The notes below the pieces were generated by a model, which was given only the letters and a program-made list of their open reading frames with translations, was not told where the DNA came from and made no database searches. A DNA stretch of 62,362 nucleotides from Thermodesulfobacteriota bacterium. Lineage in GTDB: Bacteria > Desulfobacterota > WTBG01 > CAIYCZ01 > CAIRTM01. The stretch is taken from positions 1 to 62,362 of the forward strand of contig JANQGV010000312.1 in assembly GCA_028282925.1 (NCBI GenBank). Direction: 5' to 3'. Shown piece after piece: positions 28,287 to 37,315 of this stretch (position 1 is the stretch's first letter; every line of letters begins with the position of its first letter). A program made the position numbers and the translations under genes.

Positions 28287-28697
28287 TTATTTTACACTGC
28301 TGAAACGTCTGAAATAGTCCTCCACGATTTCGCGACAGTTAAAAGCACATTCGACGGTTTTTAACATTTCCCGCGAGAAAAACTGCGCCCCCTGCCCTTC
28401 CCGAACGTCCAGGTTCTCAATCAGCAAGTCCTGATCCATTTTCCGGAACATGTATATCTCATATCCATCATAGGAATAAACGCAGTAACAATCAGGCTCC
28501 TCGACAATATAGTCAAGCTCTTCCCTGATCTCGCGGATAATTGCCTGTTCAGGCGACTCCCCTTCTTCGATTTGTCCCCCAAAGGTACCCCAACAGTTTG
28601 GGAATGGTATGGCCGGGTTGTTGTCTCGAAGTTGCAACAGCACAAGGCCTTCTTCGTTTTCCAGTAAAAGGCCGCACTGAGGTCTTTCTTTTTTCAT
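28287..28697 (-). CDS. Nudix hydrolase
   Basis: A 136-residue Nudix-fold pyrophosphohydrolase. The Nudix box is complete: GGQIEEGESPEQAIIREIREELD, with the metal-binding REIREEL helix. An N-terminal strand LLLENEEGLVLLQLRDN and WGTFGG precede the box. Substrate class cannot be told from sequence; nucleotide-sugar or oxidised-nucleotide hydrolysis are both possible. It is a single gene on the minus strand between the sulfatase-fold gene and the large secreted protein. Confidence 0.9.
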   Translation of the reverse strand: MKKERPQCGLLLENEEGLVLLQLRDNNPAIPFPNCWGTFGGQIEEGESPEQAIIREIREELDYIVEEPDCYCVYSYDGYEIYMFRKMDQDLLIENLDVREGQGAQFFSREMLKTVECAFNCREIVEDYFRRFSSVK

Positions 28698-28784
28698 GCA
28701 AGAACCAATGATAGTTTTACGTCTTTACGGGTTTTCAGTGTAAACAAAAGCAGCATTTTTGTCAAAACCGAGTGCTATGTGCAT

Positions 28785-28820
28785 AAAAAAAGCAGGGCCG
28801 AATATAAGCCCTGCTTTTTT
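28785..28820 (-). terminator. Rho-independent terminator of the large secreted protein gene
   Basis: AAAAAAGCAGGGC and GCCCTGCTTTTTT form a 13-bp stem around a 10-base loop, with A and T flanks on both sides. It lies 23 bases after the stop of the 1289-residue gene on the minus strand. Confidence 0.92.
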
Positions 28821-28842
28821 GTTTTTATTTGATGCGTCGTTG

Positions 28843-31800
28843 TTAACGGGACATGCCCAGCAGTCCGGTGCCGGCGCTTTCAGGTCCGTGTTCCGTTGTG
28901 TTGCCATTCACGTCTACATCAACAAGTTTGTAGAAATATTTGCTGCCGGTGGCGACATCCCGGTCGACATAATGGTATGTAGCACCGGAGGTGGGGGAGC
29001 CCTTGGCCGCAATCAGGTTGGCGTTGATTTGTTCGTATTCGCCGTCTGCAGAGTCGGCGCGGTACAGATTAAAACCGACATTGTCGATTTCTGCTGCGGT
29101 TGTCCAGGTCAGGATAACGCGACCCAGGCGGCCGGTGGCTACAAAATTTTCAAGCTCGATAAGGGTGGGCTCACAGTTGCAGCTTTTGCATTCTTCACCG
29201 GCGGCACAGTCGGCATTGTCTTCACACTGCTCACCGAGTCCCGGCTGTACAATGTCGTCGCCGCAGTAGCCGACATATTCACACTGGCAGGAGCTGTCGC
29301 TACACTCATAGCCCGGGCCGTATAATGCCTCGCAGTCGCCGGCGGTTCCGTCGCACTCTTCCGAGCCTTCGATGATGTTGTTGCCGCAAACTTCAGGAGC
29401 CACGCCTGAATCATACTCGAAAACAAAGATGGAGCTTGAATCCAATGCCCCGCCTTTATCGACGCTGGTGTCGTACAGAGAAGCTATAACATCCAGGTCG
29501 CCGTCGTCATCGATATCGTTCAGCACGGCATCGCCGGGCATGCTGGCGGTCTCTTCATACAGCGTGGCCCGTTTGAAGTTGAGTTGAGAGGCTGAGAACC
29601 CTTGGGATTCATAGTAGTAAAGTACGCCTCGACCATCACCGGCTACTACCATCTCGGGGAATCCATCGCCGTTTGCATCGGCCAGGTGGAACTGCCCCGG
29701 AGATCCCTGGCCATAGGGACCGCCTGCGCGATTAACGGCAAAGTCGTCGGCTGCTACGGCTGCCGCATCATAGGGATCAAGAAACGGGTCTCCCTGGTCG
29801 ATTGTCACGGCTGTCCAATTGCTGGTGACTTTCGGATCCGCAGGAATTTCATAGTAGTATACGCCGGATGACCATATCCTTGACTGATATGTTCCATCCG
29901 GTTTGTAGGCCTGATGGTTGTGGTTGGTCATAACGATTTCGTCGGCCCCATCATTGTCAATATCAACCGCCATGGCATCAAATCCTTTACCCAGTGGATT
30001 TTCAGAAGTATACCAGTTGTCGATGGTATAGCGGTTCCATTTGTTGAAAACAGAGGCGCCTGTTCCCGGATTTTCAAACCAGGCAAGGGTATCGCCGTTG
30101 ATGTCGTCACCCAGCGGCTTGCCTTTAACAACCAGGCCTCCGGAAGTTTGAATGAAAAACTGCGGCGCTATGACATCCATGTCTCCGTCGCCGTCTATAT
30201 CGGCAATATTGAACAGGAATCCGCCGCCTTCACCTATTTCATAGGGGCCGGAAAACCCGCCGGGATAGGTAACCATGTCGGTTTCCTGTTTCCACCATTC
30301 AACCCAGCGATACTGGTTGGTTGTGGTTTGCCAGTACTCCATGTTTACCTTTGCGGTAATCAGGTCTTCCAGGCCGTCGCCGTCAAGATCAACAAAGCAG
30401 GCGCGGTGATACGAGCTTTCACCAACAGGGTTGCTTGTGTCTCCCTCGTAGATGATTCTTTTTATCCAGTTGGACGGGAGCGTTATGTCGCCGCCCTGAT
30501 TTTCAAGATAGTACATACCGGCGGGAAACCCGGTTGCCCAGCCGGCAATGAAATTATCCATTATCAGGAGGTCTTTCAGTCCGTCACCGTTCATGTCGCG
30601 TATTTCAGCCTCATTTGCAAAAGCGAAGGTGTCGTTGATAATGGACTGGGTCCAGGTAGTCAGGTCAGCGCCGTCCCAGGTAAAGATGCCGACGGTACTG
30701 TCGTCTAGCACTATGGATCCATTCAGGCCGACGCCTGAGGTGCAGATAATTTCCTTAACACCGTCGTCATCAAGGTCACCGATGGTCAGGAAGGACGCTC
30801 CAAGAAAGCCCGGAACATCCGGCAGAACCGGGAGCGGGGTCGTTATACCGGTAACGGTGTGACGAGTGAAATTACTTGCAATTGTTTGATCCGGAGTGGT
30901 TACGGCGATGGCTTTTGCCAGCCGGTACACCTTGCCGCCGCCAAGGCCGGCGGGAGTTGAACTGGCTCCCTTGCTGCCGGCGAGGTAGAGCTGGCCGTTA
31001 AAGACCGTAAAAGCCTCAAACATAACCGTGTCGGTGTCGCCAAGGCCGTTGCCGGTTACCATGGTCCAGGTCTGGGCATCGCTGGATTTCCAAATGGGCG
31101 CTCCGGTAAGCGCATCCTGTGTTGCGCCGTAATTCGGGTATTCCGGAATGAAAGCGCAAACAACACCGGCAAAAAGATAGTCGCCGAACTTGAAAAGGTT
31201 TGGTGCTATGTTTTTATAAATCGGCACGGGGTTGACCACAGGTTCGGTCATAACACCGTCGAACCCAGCCGGCAGTGCGCCGTCTTCTCCAACAGTGAAG
31301 ACCCAGCTGCCGTCATTTTTAATGTCCCAGGTGTCGTCCCCTGCCGGTTTCTGGCTGTACAGTATGCGGAGACCACCCAGGGAATTAATACCGGCAACCA
31401 GTTTGTCTTTGAAAGAGATTATATTCCAGGGCATAAAATTTCCGGCCATCATGTCGCCGACACCATTAAAACCGTTTTCATTGGTGCCGGTATCATTGGC
31501 GTCAACGGCGGGGTCGACAATCAGTTCCCAGCCCGTATCGGTCAACCGCGCCATGCGGGAACCCTGCCCCAGGCTGCCGGAGGTGCCGGTGCCGCCGGCA
31601 TATAATATGTTTTCTCCGGAAATTTCGGAAAACGCCAGATTGGTAATGCTGCTGGAAACCGGCTTTTGAGAGTTTGGGTAGCCTGAGGCTGACGGGTGAA
31701 AGTTGCCGAAGCTGTTTGCAGGCTGGGTTACGGTCCAGTCGTCGCCGTTGCTGGTGTACCAAACCTGGGCGCCGTATTCATAATTCAGGCCGGTGCTGAC

Positions 31801-32712
31801 ATAAAGGGTGTGGTCATTGACGATCATGTCGGTAACGGTTTTGTTCCAGAACTCACCAAAACCGCTTTCATCCCAACCCATACCGATTTCATAGCTGTCA
31901 CCGGTCAGAACATCGCCGGTGCTGTATGAATAAACCGGATACGGGTTCCCGTATGACTGTCCGGCACAGATGGTGTATTCGCTGCCGACATCGCCTGCTT
32001 TTTCATTTTGCTGCACGATCAGGGTGTCTGCCGTGTTGCCGACAATGTTGAATTTTCGGTTTACACCGTCGCCGGAAGTGATCTGCAGGATACCGCCCGC
32101 CCATTCATCGACTGTCCAGCTTTTAGAACTATCGGTAATGGAGGCGGTGGTGTCGCCGTCGGCATCGGCACAGCCGGAGATACCGGTAATTGAACCGGAC
32201 TCATCCGTATCCCGTTTGTCCGATATAACGGCTTCCCAGGTGGTACCGTCATAGCGCCAGATTTCGCAGCCGGTTGATTTAAGCACCGAGCCCTGAAGTC
32301 CGGAGGAAAAGGCGAAGTACAGTTTGCCTTTGTAAACAATCATCCTGGCCCAGACATTGTTGATCCAGGTGTTGTTATAAATACCGTTGGTAACCCCTCC
32401 CGGAAACAGCACCTGCTCCCAGGTAGTGCCGTCTGTACGCCATACTTCAGCGCCTTCGGTTTCATTGCGGGTCATTGCATACAGACGCCCTTTATATTCA
32501 TGCATCGCCACGATTGAAAAGTTGTTGATGCTGCCGAAGCCCGGCGTGTTGATTCGTTCCCACGCGGAACCGTCATCGGCAGTAATGCTTTCCAGATTGG
32601 CAGGTACATGATACTGGATGGCAAAAGCGGACACGTACGCGAGGAGACACAGGACTGCGGAAAGAGCCAAACCTACTACTGCTTTTTTTGTTACCGAATG
32701 CATCATCGACAA
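28843..32712 (-). CDS. Large secreted double-propeller protein with Cys repeats and C-terminal Fn3-like domain
   Basis: A 1289-residue exported protein with a signal peptide (residues 1-31, ending VSAFA). The N-terminal half (about 45-620) has repeats of the form EVWRTDGTTWEQV and EIWRYDGTTWEAV, suggesting a beta-propeller. The middle (about 640-1110) has seven FG-GAP/VCBS-type calcium loops such as DLDDDGVKEI, DMNGDGLKDL, DLDGDGLEDL and DIDGDGDMDV. A Cys-rich segment (CGNNIIEGSEECDG, CGDDIVQPGLGEQC) resembles Myxococcus disulfide repeats. The last roughly 95 residues are an Fn3-like domain shared with the leucine-rich protein at 55.7 kb. Probable surface or extracellular adhesin or binding protein; no catalytic motif seen. 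Confidence 0.8.
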   Translation of the reverse strand: MSMMHSVTKKAVVGLALSAVLCLLAYVSAFAIQYHVPANLESITADDGSAWERINTPGFGSINNFSIVAMHEYKGRLYAMTRNETEGAEVWRTDGTTWEQVLFPGGVTNGIYNNTWINNVWARMIVYKGKLYFAFSSGLQGSVLKSTGCEIWRYDGTTWEAVISDKRDTDESGSITGISGCADADGDTTASITDSSKSWTVDEWAGGILQITSGDGVNRKFNIVGNTADTLIVQQNEKAGDVGSEYTICAGQSYGNPYPVYSYSTGDVLTGDSYEIGMGWDESGFGEFWNKTVTDMIVNDHTLYVSTGLNYEYGAQVWYTSNGDDWTVTQPANSFGNFHPSASGYPNSQKPVSSSITNLAFSEISGENILYAGGTGTSGSLGQGSRMARLTDTGWELIVDPAVDANDTGTNENGFNGVGDMMAGNFMPWNIISFKDKLVAGINSLGGLRILYSQKPAGDDTWDIKNDGSWVFTVGEDGALPAGFDGVMTEPVVNPVPIYKNIAPNLFKFGDYLFAGVVCAFIPEYPNYGATQDALTGAPIWKSSDAQTWTMVTGNGLGDTDTVMFEAFTVFNGQLYLAGSKGASSTPAGLGGGKVYRLAKAIAVTTPDQTIASNFTRHTVTGITTPLPVLPDVPGFLGASFLTIGDLDDDGVKEIICTSGVGLNGSIVLDDSTVGIFTWDGADLTTWTQSIINDTFAFANEAEIRDMNGDGLKDLLIMDNFIAGWATGFPAGMYYLENQGGDITLPSNWIKRIIYEGDTSNPVGESSYHRACFVDLDGDGLEDLITAKVNMEYWQTTTNQYRWVEWWKQETDMVTYPGGFSGPYEIGEGGGFLFNIADIDGDGDMDVIAPQFFIQTSGGLVVKGKPLGDDINGDTLAWFENPGTGASVFNKWNRYTIDNWYTSENPLGKGFDAMAVDIDNDGADEIVMTNHNHQAYKPDGTYQSRIWSSGVYYYEIPADPKVTSNWTAVTIDQGDPFLDPYDAAAVAADDFAVNRAGGPYGQGSPGQFHLADANGDGFPEMVVAGDGRGVLYYYESQGFSASQLNFKRATLYEETASMPGDAVLNDIDDDGDLDVIASLYDTSVDKGGALDSSSIFVFEYDSGVAPEVCGNNIIEGSEECDGTAGDCEALYGPGYECSDSSCQCEYVGYCGDDIVQPGLGEQCEDNADCAAGEECKSCNCEPTLIELENFVATGRLGRVILTWTTAAEIDNVGFNLYRADSADGEYEQINANLIAAKGSPTSGATYHYVDRDVATGSKYFYKLVDVDVNGNTTEHGPESAGTGLLGMSR

Positions 32713-33395
32713 AACCCTCCCTTTTTAAGTTTACTCCAAAAGAAAAAGCCGACTTTTTTGATAAGCACTTGACTATCTCTTATCAATGGAGCCGACTTAT
32801 AAAAAATTCGCTTTACCTGCAGCGAATTTTACAAACAAATAAATAGATGCCGGATTAAAGCGTTTTATTGCTAATGATTTTATATGAAACATAAACATGT
32901 ACAAAGAATACATATCAATACATAGCAAATATTATTTTCTGTTTTTCTTGATTTATAGCTATATTAATGGATAAAACCTGTTCCCGCAAGGAAATAGTTT
33001 ACAAATTTAACTAATAATTAAATAGGGCATTCCCCTATTTGATTTGCTCTTCTCGAAGTCATTGCTTTTTATTTTGTTGTAATTTATTTAAAATTGTTTA
33101 TTTTGTGGTAAATTTGTTGTGTATAAACTTCCCATGCGGTTTTTGATACTAAAAAGATTTCTATACATGATTCTAAAAAAACAGATTAGGCAAGGATACT
33201 CATTATTTACGTACGTATCACTAGGAACTTATCTGAGCGATTAAGCCCTGCTGTGAATGTTGAGACAGAAAAAACCGGGAATATAATGGAGTATTAATGT
33301 CAGTGTTTTTGACTGTTTAGCGTATCTTTGTTATAAGAGAAAAGCTTTGTATATGGTGCGGCTTAAGAGATGATTCTTATTCCGGCAAACTGAGT
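32713..33395. other. 683-bp A+T-rich non-coding gap
   Basis: No convincing gene. It holds the divergent promoter regions of the secreted protein and the histidine kinase. A direct repeat of GCCGACTT (32749-32756 and 32791-32798) brackets an inverted GATAAG/CTTATC pair. A 10-bp inverted repeat (AAAATTCGCT, AGCGAATTTT) lies at 32803-32830. The remainder is A+T-rich without a recognisable RNA or repeat. Confidence 0.7.
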
Positions 33396-35270
33396 ATGGT
33401 TAATGGAACCAAAATAAAGGACCCGTCCAAGAGTTTTGTCGACAAAAACTGGCAAAACGAGATACCCGGCAATATCCGGCGCCTTGTGCTGGCGGTCACC
33501 TTCGCTGCCTATATGCTGCTGTTTGTTTTACTCTATAATATATATGGAAAGGGGCTGGCCGCCCTTGCCATTCTGCCGGTAAGTGCCGTGGGGTGGTTTT
33601 ACGGAGTGCGGGGAGGTGTTATTGCCGGAGTTTTGAGCCTGCCGTTTAATCTCATGCTTATGAATGTTTTCGGCGCCTACGCCCTTCAGGCCTATATCAA
33701 ACAGGGTGGGGCAATTGCCGGTACCCTGGCCCTGATGTTCATCGGCGGAGCCGTAGGGCGAATGGCTGAACTCAGCTCCCGGGTCAAGCAGGAACTTGGA
33801 GAGCGCAAGGCGGCTGAGGACGATGCCCTGGCAACAAAGGAGTTTCTGGAAAATGTTCTGGCCAGCTCCCTGGACTGTATCGCCGTTACCGACGAAAATG
33901 GGTATATTACACGGGTCAACCTGGCCTTTCTGGATATGCTGGGCTATACCGAGGAAGAGGTTATCGGTAAAGGCATGTACTATTTCTTTCTGAGTGGTGT
34001 GGGTACCTACGAATCCACCACCGGGAAGAAGGTGACAATCAGCGATGATTTTTTTGTAAAATCATCGGATATAATCGATAGCCTGCTTGATGGAGGAAAA
34101 GTCTCAAACTGGGAGAGCTATTATCTTAACAAAGAGTCTCAAATAATCCCGGTTGAGCAGAATGTCGTCATCCTGAAAGATGCCGATGGTAAGCGGGTCG
34201 GCTCGGTGGGTATCATCCGGGACATTACCGAACGGAAAAAGGTCGAGGAGGCTTTGCACGAAACAAGCCAGACCCTGCTGTCGCTGATAAAGGCTTCACC
34301 TCTTGCCATTGTCGTATTTGAGCCGGACTATACAACCTCCATCTGGAACCCGGCAGCCGAGCATATTTTAGGCTGGGAAGAACGGGAAGTGCTGGGGCGG
34401 GGTCTGCCGTTTGTTGAAAAGAGCGGTGGTGCAGAATATCGCCGGATACTGAGCAGAGTTTTGGCCGGGGAGACCGTGACCGACCAGGAAATGCGCCTCC
34501 AGAGAAAAGACGGTACCCTGATAGATGTTTCTTTTTCTTCGGCCCCGCTGTGCGATGAGGATGGTGCCGTAGCGGCTGTTATGGCCATTATTTCAGATAT
34601 TACCGAACCCAAGCGGCTGCAGCATGAGATCCTGGCGGTGAGCGGCAGGGAACAGCGCCGGATAGGTCAGGACCTCCATGACGGCCTTGGCCAGGTGCTC
34701 ACCGGCGTTGCCTTTATGGGCCGCGCCCTGGGCCAGAAACTGAAAGCCAAGGGCCTTTCCGAGGCGGAGGCGGCGGCTGAAATTACACGCCTTGTCAATG
34801 AAGCCATTGCCCATACGCGCAGCCTTGCCCGGGGGCTGTATCCGGTTACTCTCGAATCGGACGGCCTTATGGCGGCCCTGGAAGAACTGGCGGTCAGCAC
34901 TGAAAACTTGTTTAACATTTCGTGTGATTTTACGTATAATAAGCCGTTACTGCTGGACGACAGCAGTATGGCGGTACATCTGTATCGCATTGCCCAGGAA
35001 GCGGTGAACAATGCTGTGCGGCATGGTGAAGCGCAGCATATTCTTATCAGTCTGGATACGAACGAGGATATGCATGTAGTGCGGGTAAAGGACGATGGGT
35101 TGGGTATAGAAGCAACCAGCCACCAGGGAAAAGGAATGGGAATAAACCTGATGAACTATCGTGCCGGAATAATCGGCGCGGTTCTTGATGTATCCGGACC
35201 TGCCGGGGAGGGCACAACCATGACCTGTTCGTTTCATCTTGATAATCATAGTGCAGAAAGGGGGCAGTAA
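33396..35270 (+). CDS. NarL-type membrane sensor histidine kinase with two PAS domains
   Basis: A 624-residue sensor kinase. Residues 28-122 carry about three or four hydrophobic segments with hardly any periplasmic loop. Then come a PAS domain (about 147-280, ending VGIIRDITERKK), a second PAS (about 290-405, ending AIISDITEPKR), and a HisKA_3 dimerisation domain with phospho-accepting His 428 in RRIGQDLHDGLGQVLTG. The HATPase domain has RIAQEAVNNAVRHG and VKDDGLGIEATSHQGKGMGI. The response-regulator gene starts four bases after its stop. The signal is unknown; the PAS domains suggest a cytosolic redox or small-molecule cue. Confidence 0.92.
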   Translation: MVNGTKIKDPSKSFVDKNWQNEIPGNIRRLVLAVTFAAYMLLFVLLYNIYGKGLAALAILPVSAVGWFYGVRGGVIAGVLSLPFNLMLMNVFGAYALQAYIKQGGAIAGTLALMFIGGAVGRMAELSSRVKQELGERKAAEDDALATKEFLENVLASSLDCIAVTDENGYITRVNLAFLDMLGYTEEEVIGKGMYYFFLSGVGTYESTTGKKVTISDDFFVKSSDIIDSLLDGGKVSNWESYYLNKESQIIPVEQNVVILKDADGKRVGSVGIIRDITERKKVEEALHETSQTLLSLIKASPLAIVVFEPDYTTSIWNPAAEHILGWEEREVLGRGLPFVEKSGGAEYRRILSRVLAGETVTDQEMRLQRKDGTLIDVSFSSAPLCDEDGAVAAVMAIISDITEPKRLQHEILAVSGREQRRIGQDLHDGLGQVLTGVAFMGRALGQKLKAKGLSEAEAAAEITRLVNEAIAHTRSLARGLYPVTLESDGLMAALEELAVSTENLFNISCDFTYNKPLLLDDSSMAVHLYRIAQEAVNNAVRHGEAQHILISLDTNEDMHVVRVKDDGLGIEATSHQGKGMGINLMNYRAGIIGAVLDVSGPAGEGTTMTCSFHLDNHSAERGQ

Positions 35271-35273
35271 CAC

Positions 35274-35942
35274 ATGACAGACGAAAAAAGCATAATCAGA
35301 GTTCTCATTGTTGATGATCACCCCATTATCCGTCATGGGCTCAACCAGTTAATCAGCCAGGAGGAAGATATTGAGGTTTGCGGTGAAGCGGAGGACGGGC
35401 CGCAGGCCCTTGCGGCGGTTGAAGAATTACAGCCGGATATCGTGCTGCTTGATATTACACTTAAGACCACCAACGGCCTGGATATCATCGGCGAAATTCG
35501 CCAGCGTATGGCCGATGTGCCGATTTTGATGCTTACCATGCATGATGAAGCGCGCTACGCCGAGCGGTCGTTGCGGTCCGGAGCCCAGGGGTATGTTATG
35601 AAACAGGACCCACCGGAGCAGGTGGTTCAGGCCATCCGCACCGTTCTGGGCGGAGAGATCTACCTGAGCAACAGCATGACCTCGAAGATGCTGAAAAAGT
35701 TTGCCACCGGCCCGACAACGCAGGAGCTGTCCCCGGCCGACCAGCTCAGCAGCCGCGAACTGGAAATATTCAAGCTTATCGGAGAAGGCAAAGGCACCCG
35801 GGAAGTGGCCGATCTTTTACAGGTCAGCATTAAAACAGTGGACGCTCACCGGGCCAACATTAAAAGGAAGCTTGAGCTGAAGAGCGGAACCGAACTGGTG
35901 CAGAAGGCTATTAAATGGACCCTTTCCCGGGAGGCCATATAA
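35274..35942 (+). CDS. NarL/FixJ-type response regulator
   Basis: A 222-residue DNA-binding regulator partnered with the adjacent kinase. The receiver domain (residues 8-125) has acidic residues Asp 14/15, phospho-acceptor Asp 60 in VLLDITLK, and Lys in VMKQDPP. A LuxR-type HTH occupies about residues 150-215 (SSRELEIFKLIGEGKGTREVADLLQVSIKTVDAHRANIKRKL). Target genes are not evident from the sequence; the convergent Mop accessory cluster ends only 62 bp downstream. Confidence 0.93.
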   Translation: MTDEKSIIRVLIVDDHPIIRHGLNQLISQEEDIEVCGEAEDGPQALAAVEELQPDIVLLDITLKTTNGLDIIGEIRQRMADVPILMLTMHDEARYAERSLRSGAQGYVMKQDPPEQVVQAIRTVLGGEIYLSNSMTSKMLKKFATGPTTQELSPADQLSSRELEIFKLIGEGKGTREVADLLQVSIKTVDAHRANIKRKLELKSGTELVQKAIKWTLSREAI

Positions 35943-36004
35943 TACTTTCAGCGAACGGATCGGCCAAGGTCCGTCCGTAATTTTATAAGGCTGAATTCTC
36001 CTTG

Positions 36005-37315
36005 TCATTCAACACGTATTTTTCGTTTTACCGTGCCGTCGGTAAACCAGTTGTGTGTGCTGACGGTGATGTCACCTACGGTCACGTCATTGTTTTTAAT
36101 CCCGTCACGTATGGCCGGTATGCTTTTAAGCGATCGGCAAATATCATCACGAAATCTATTCGGTACTGCTTCAGGTGTGAAGATCGATAGAGAAAGAATT
36201 GTTGTTCCGTTTTGTTGTTTCAGCCGGGCCTGGTAATTAAGGCACTCGGGCACCTGAAACAGGGCTTCATCAAGGTCTGCTATGTAGAGCTGTCGTTTGG
36301 GTCCTAGAGCGACCCGGTCCTGTATTCTTCCACGCACCCGGTCCAACCGCGGCAAAAAAGTGCCGCACGGGCACGGCGTGTTCAAAAAGCGGGCCATATC
36401 GCCGGTGCGATAGCGGATAAGCGGCATGCCTTTGCGGGTCAAGGTTGTAAATACGACTTCGCCGTACTCTCCCGGCGAAACAGGGCACCCCGTTTCTGGA
36501 TCGATGACTTCAAAAAACAGGTCCGCTTCACGCAAATGGCCGCCCTGGCGGGCCTCGCAATCAACGCTTCCTCCCAGTCCCATTTCGGTCATGCCGTAGT
36601 GGTTATAGACGTTGCAGTTCCAGGTTGATTCCAGGGCAGAACAGATTGCACGAGGTACATAGTCGGTGGATAGCAAAACGCTTTTAATATTGTCAGCAAC
36701 TACGGGGTCAGGGTGTTTTTGGCAGCGGGCCAGCCATAGTACCTGGGTCGGTATTCCGACAAGGCAGGTAACAGCTTCTTTTTTTATGACCGCAAGGGTT
36801 TTTTCAGCATCATGTACCGGGCCATGCTTTACGGCACGGACGCCGCCCCGTTGCAATGCTCGACACAACAGGTCGCCGACACTGTCAGGTCGTTCTCCCG
36901 GCAGGAGAATCAACACCTTGTCTTCCGAGCCGGTGAAGGTGGACATGCCGACGAGGAAAAAATCCATGGTTTGTTCCAGGTCTTCTGAGGTGAAATAGAG
37001 CCTTTTGGGCGGGCCTGATGTGCCGGAACTGGTAAGCGTTACTACGCGCTCTATCTCATTCTGCGACACACAGAGAAACGAGAGGGGGTTTTTAGAAATA
37101 TGCCCGGCATCGGTGAAAGGAAAGCGGGTAAACTCATCAAAGCTGTTAATGTTCAACGGCATAGCTTCTAGATGCTTGCGATAGAACGGGCTGTGACGGC
37201 GGACATAGTGGAGCGTATCTCGAATTTTTTGGAGTTGGAACCGGCGGAGATTCTCCAGCGCCGGTTGAAAGCCTAAGCCATTTACTATCCAGGGTTCGAG
37301 GGGAGTACGTTTCAC
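36005..37315 (-). CDS. AMP-dependent CoA-ligase-like protein of the Mop accessory cluster
   Basis: Adenylate-forming enzyme of 436 residues related to phenylacetate-CoA ligases. Seen: YYRRHSPFYRKHL-type N-terminus (YVRRHSPFYRKHLEAM), the P-loop TLTSSGTSGPPK, NHYGMTEMGLGG, and RYRTGDMARF with CPCG following. A longer frame reaches 37381, but the GTG at 37315 has a GGAGG site nine bases upstream and overlaps the radical SAM stop as GTGA, so it is preferred. From memory it matches the DVU_1553-family AMP-dependent CoA ligases found beside Mop-type oxidoreductases. Substrate unknown; an aromatic or small carboxylic acid is plausible. Confidence 0.85.
   Translation of the reverse strand: MKRTPLEPWIVNGLGFQPALENLRRFQLQKIRDTLHYVRRHSPFYRKHLEAMPLNINSFDEFTRFPFTDAGHISKNPLSFLCVSQNEIERVVTLTSSGTSGPPKRLYFTSEDLEQTMDFFLVGMSTFTGSEDKVLILLPGERPDSVGDLLCRALQRGGVRAVKHGPVHDAEKTLAVIKKEAVTCLVGIPTQVLWLARCQKHPDPVVADNIKSVLLSTDYVPRAICSALESTWNCNVYNHYGMTEMGLGGSVDCEARQGGHLREADLFFEVIDPETGCPVSPGEYGEVVFTTLTRKGMPLIRYRTGDMARFLNTPCPCGTFLPRLDRVRGRIQDRVALGPKRQLYIADLDEALFQVPECLNYQARLKQQNGTTILSLSIFTPEAVPNRFRDDICRSLKSIPAIRDGIKNNDVTVGDITVSTHNWFTDGTVKRKIRVE

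Noticed and set aside
29914-30708. 264-residue plus-strand frame inside the large secreted protein gene
   Set aside because: Antisense shadow of FG-GAP repeat coding sequence, no ribosome-binding site, no motif.
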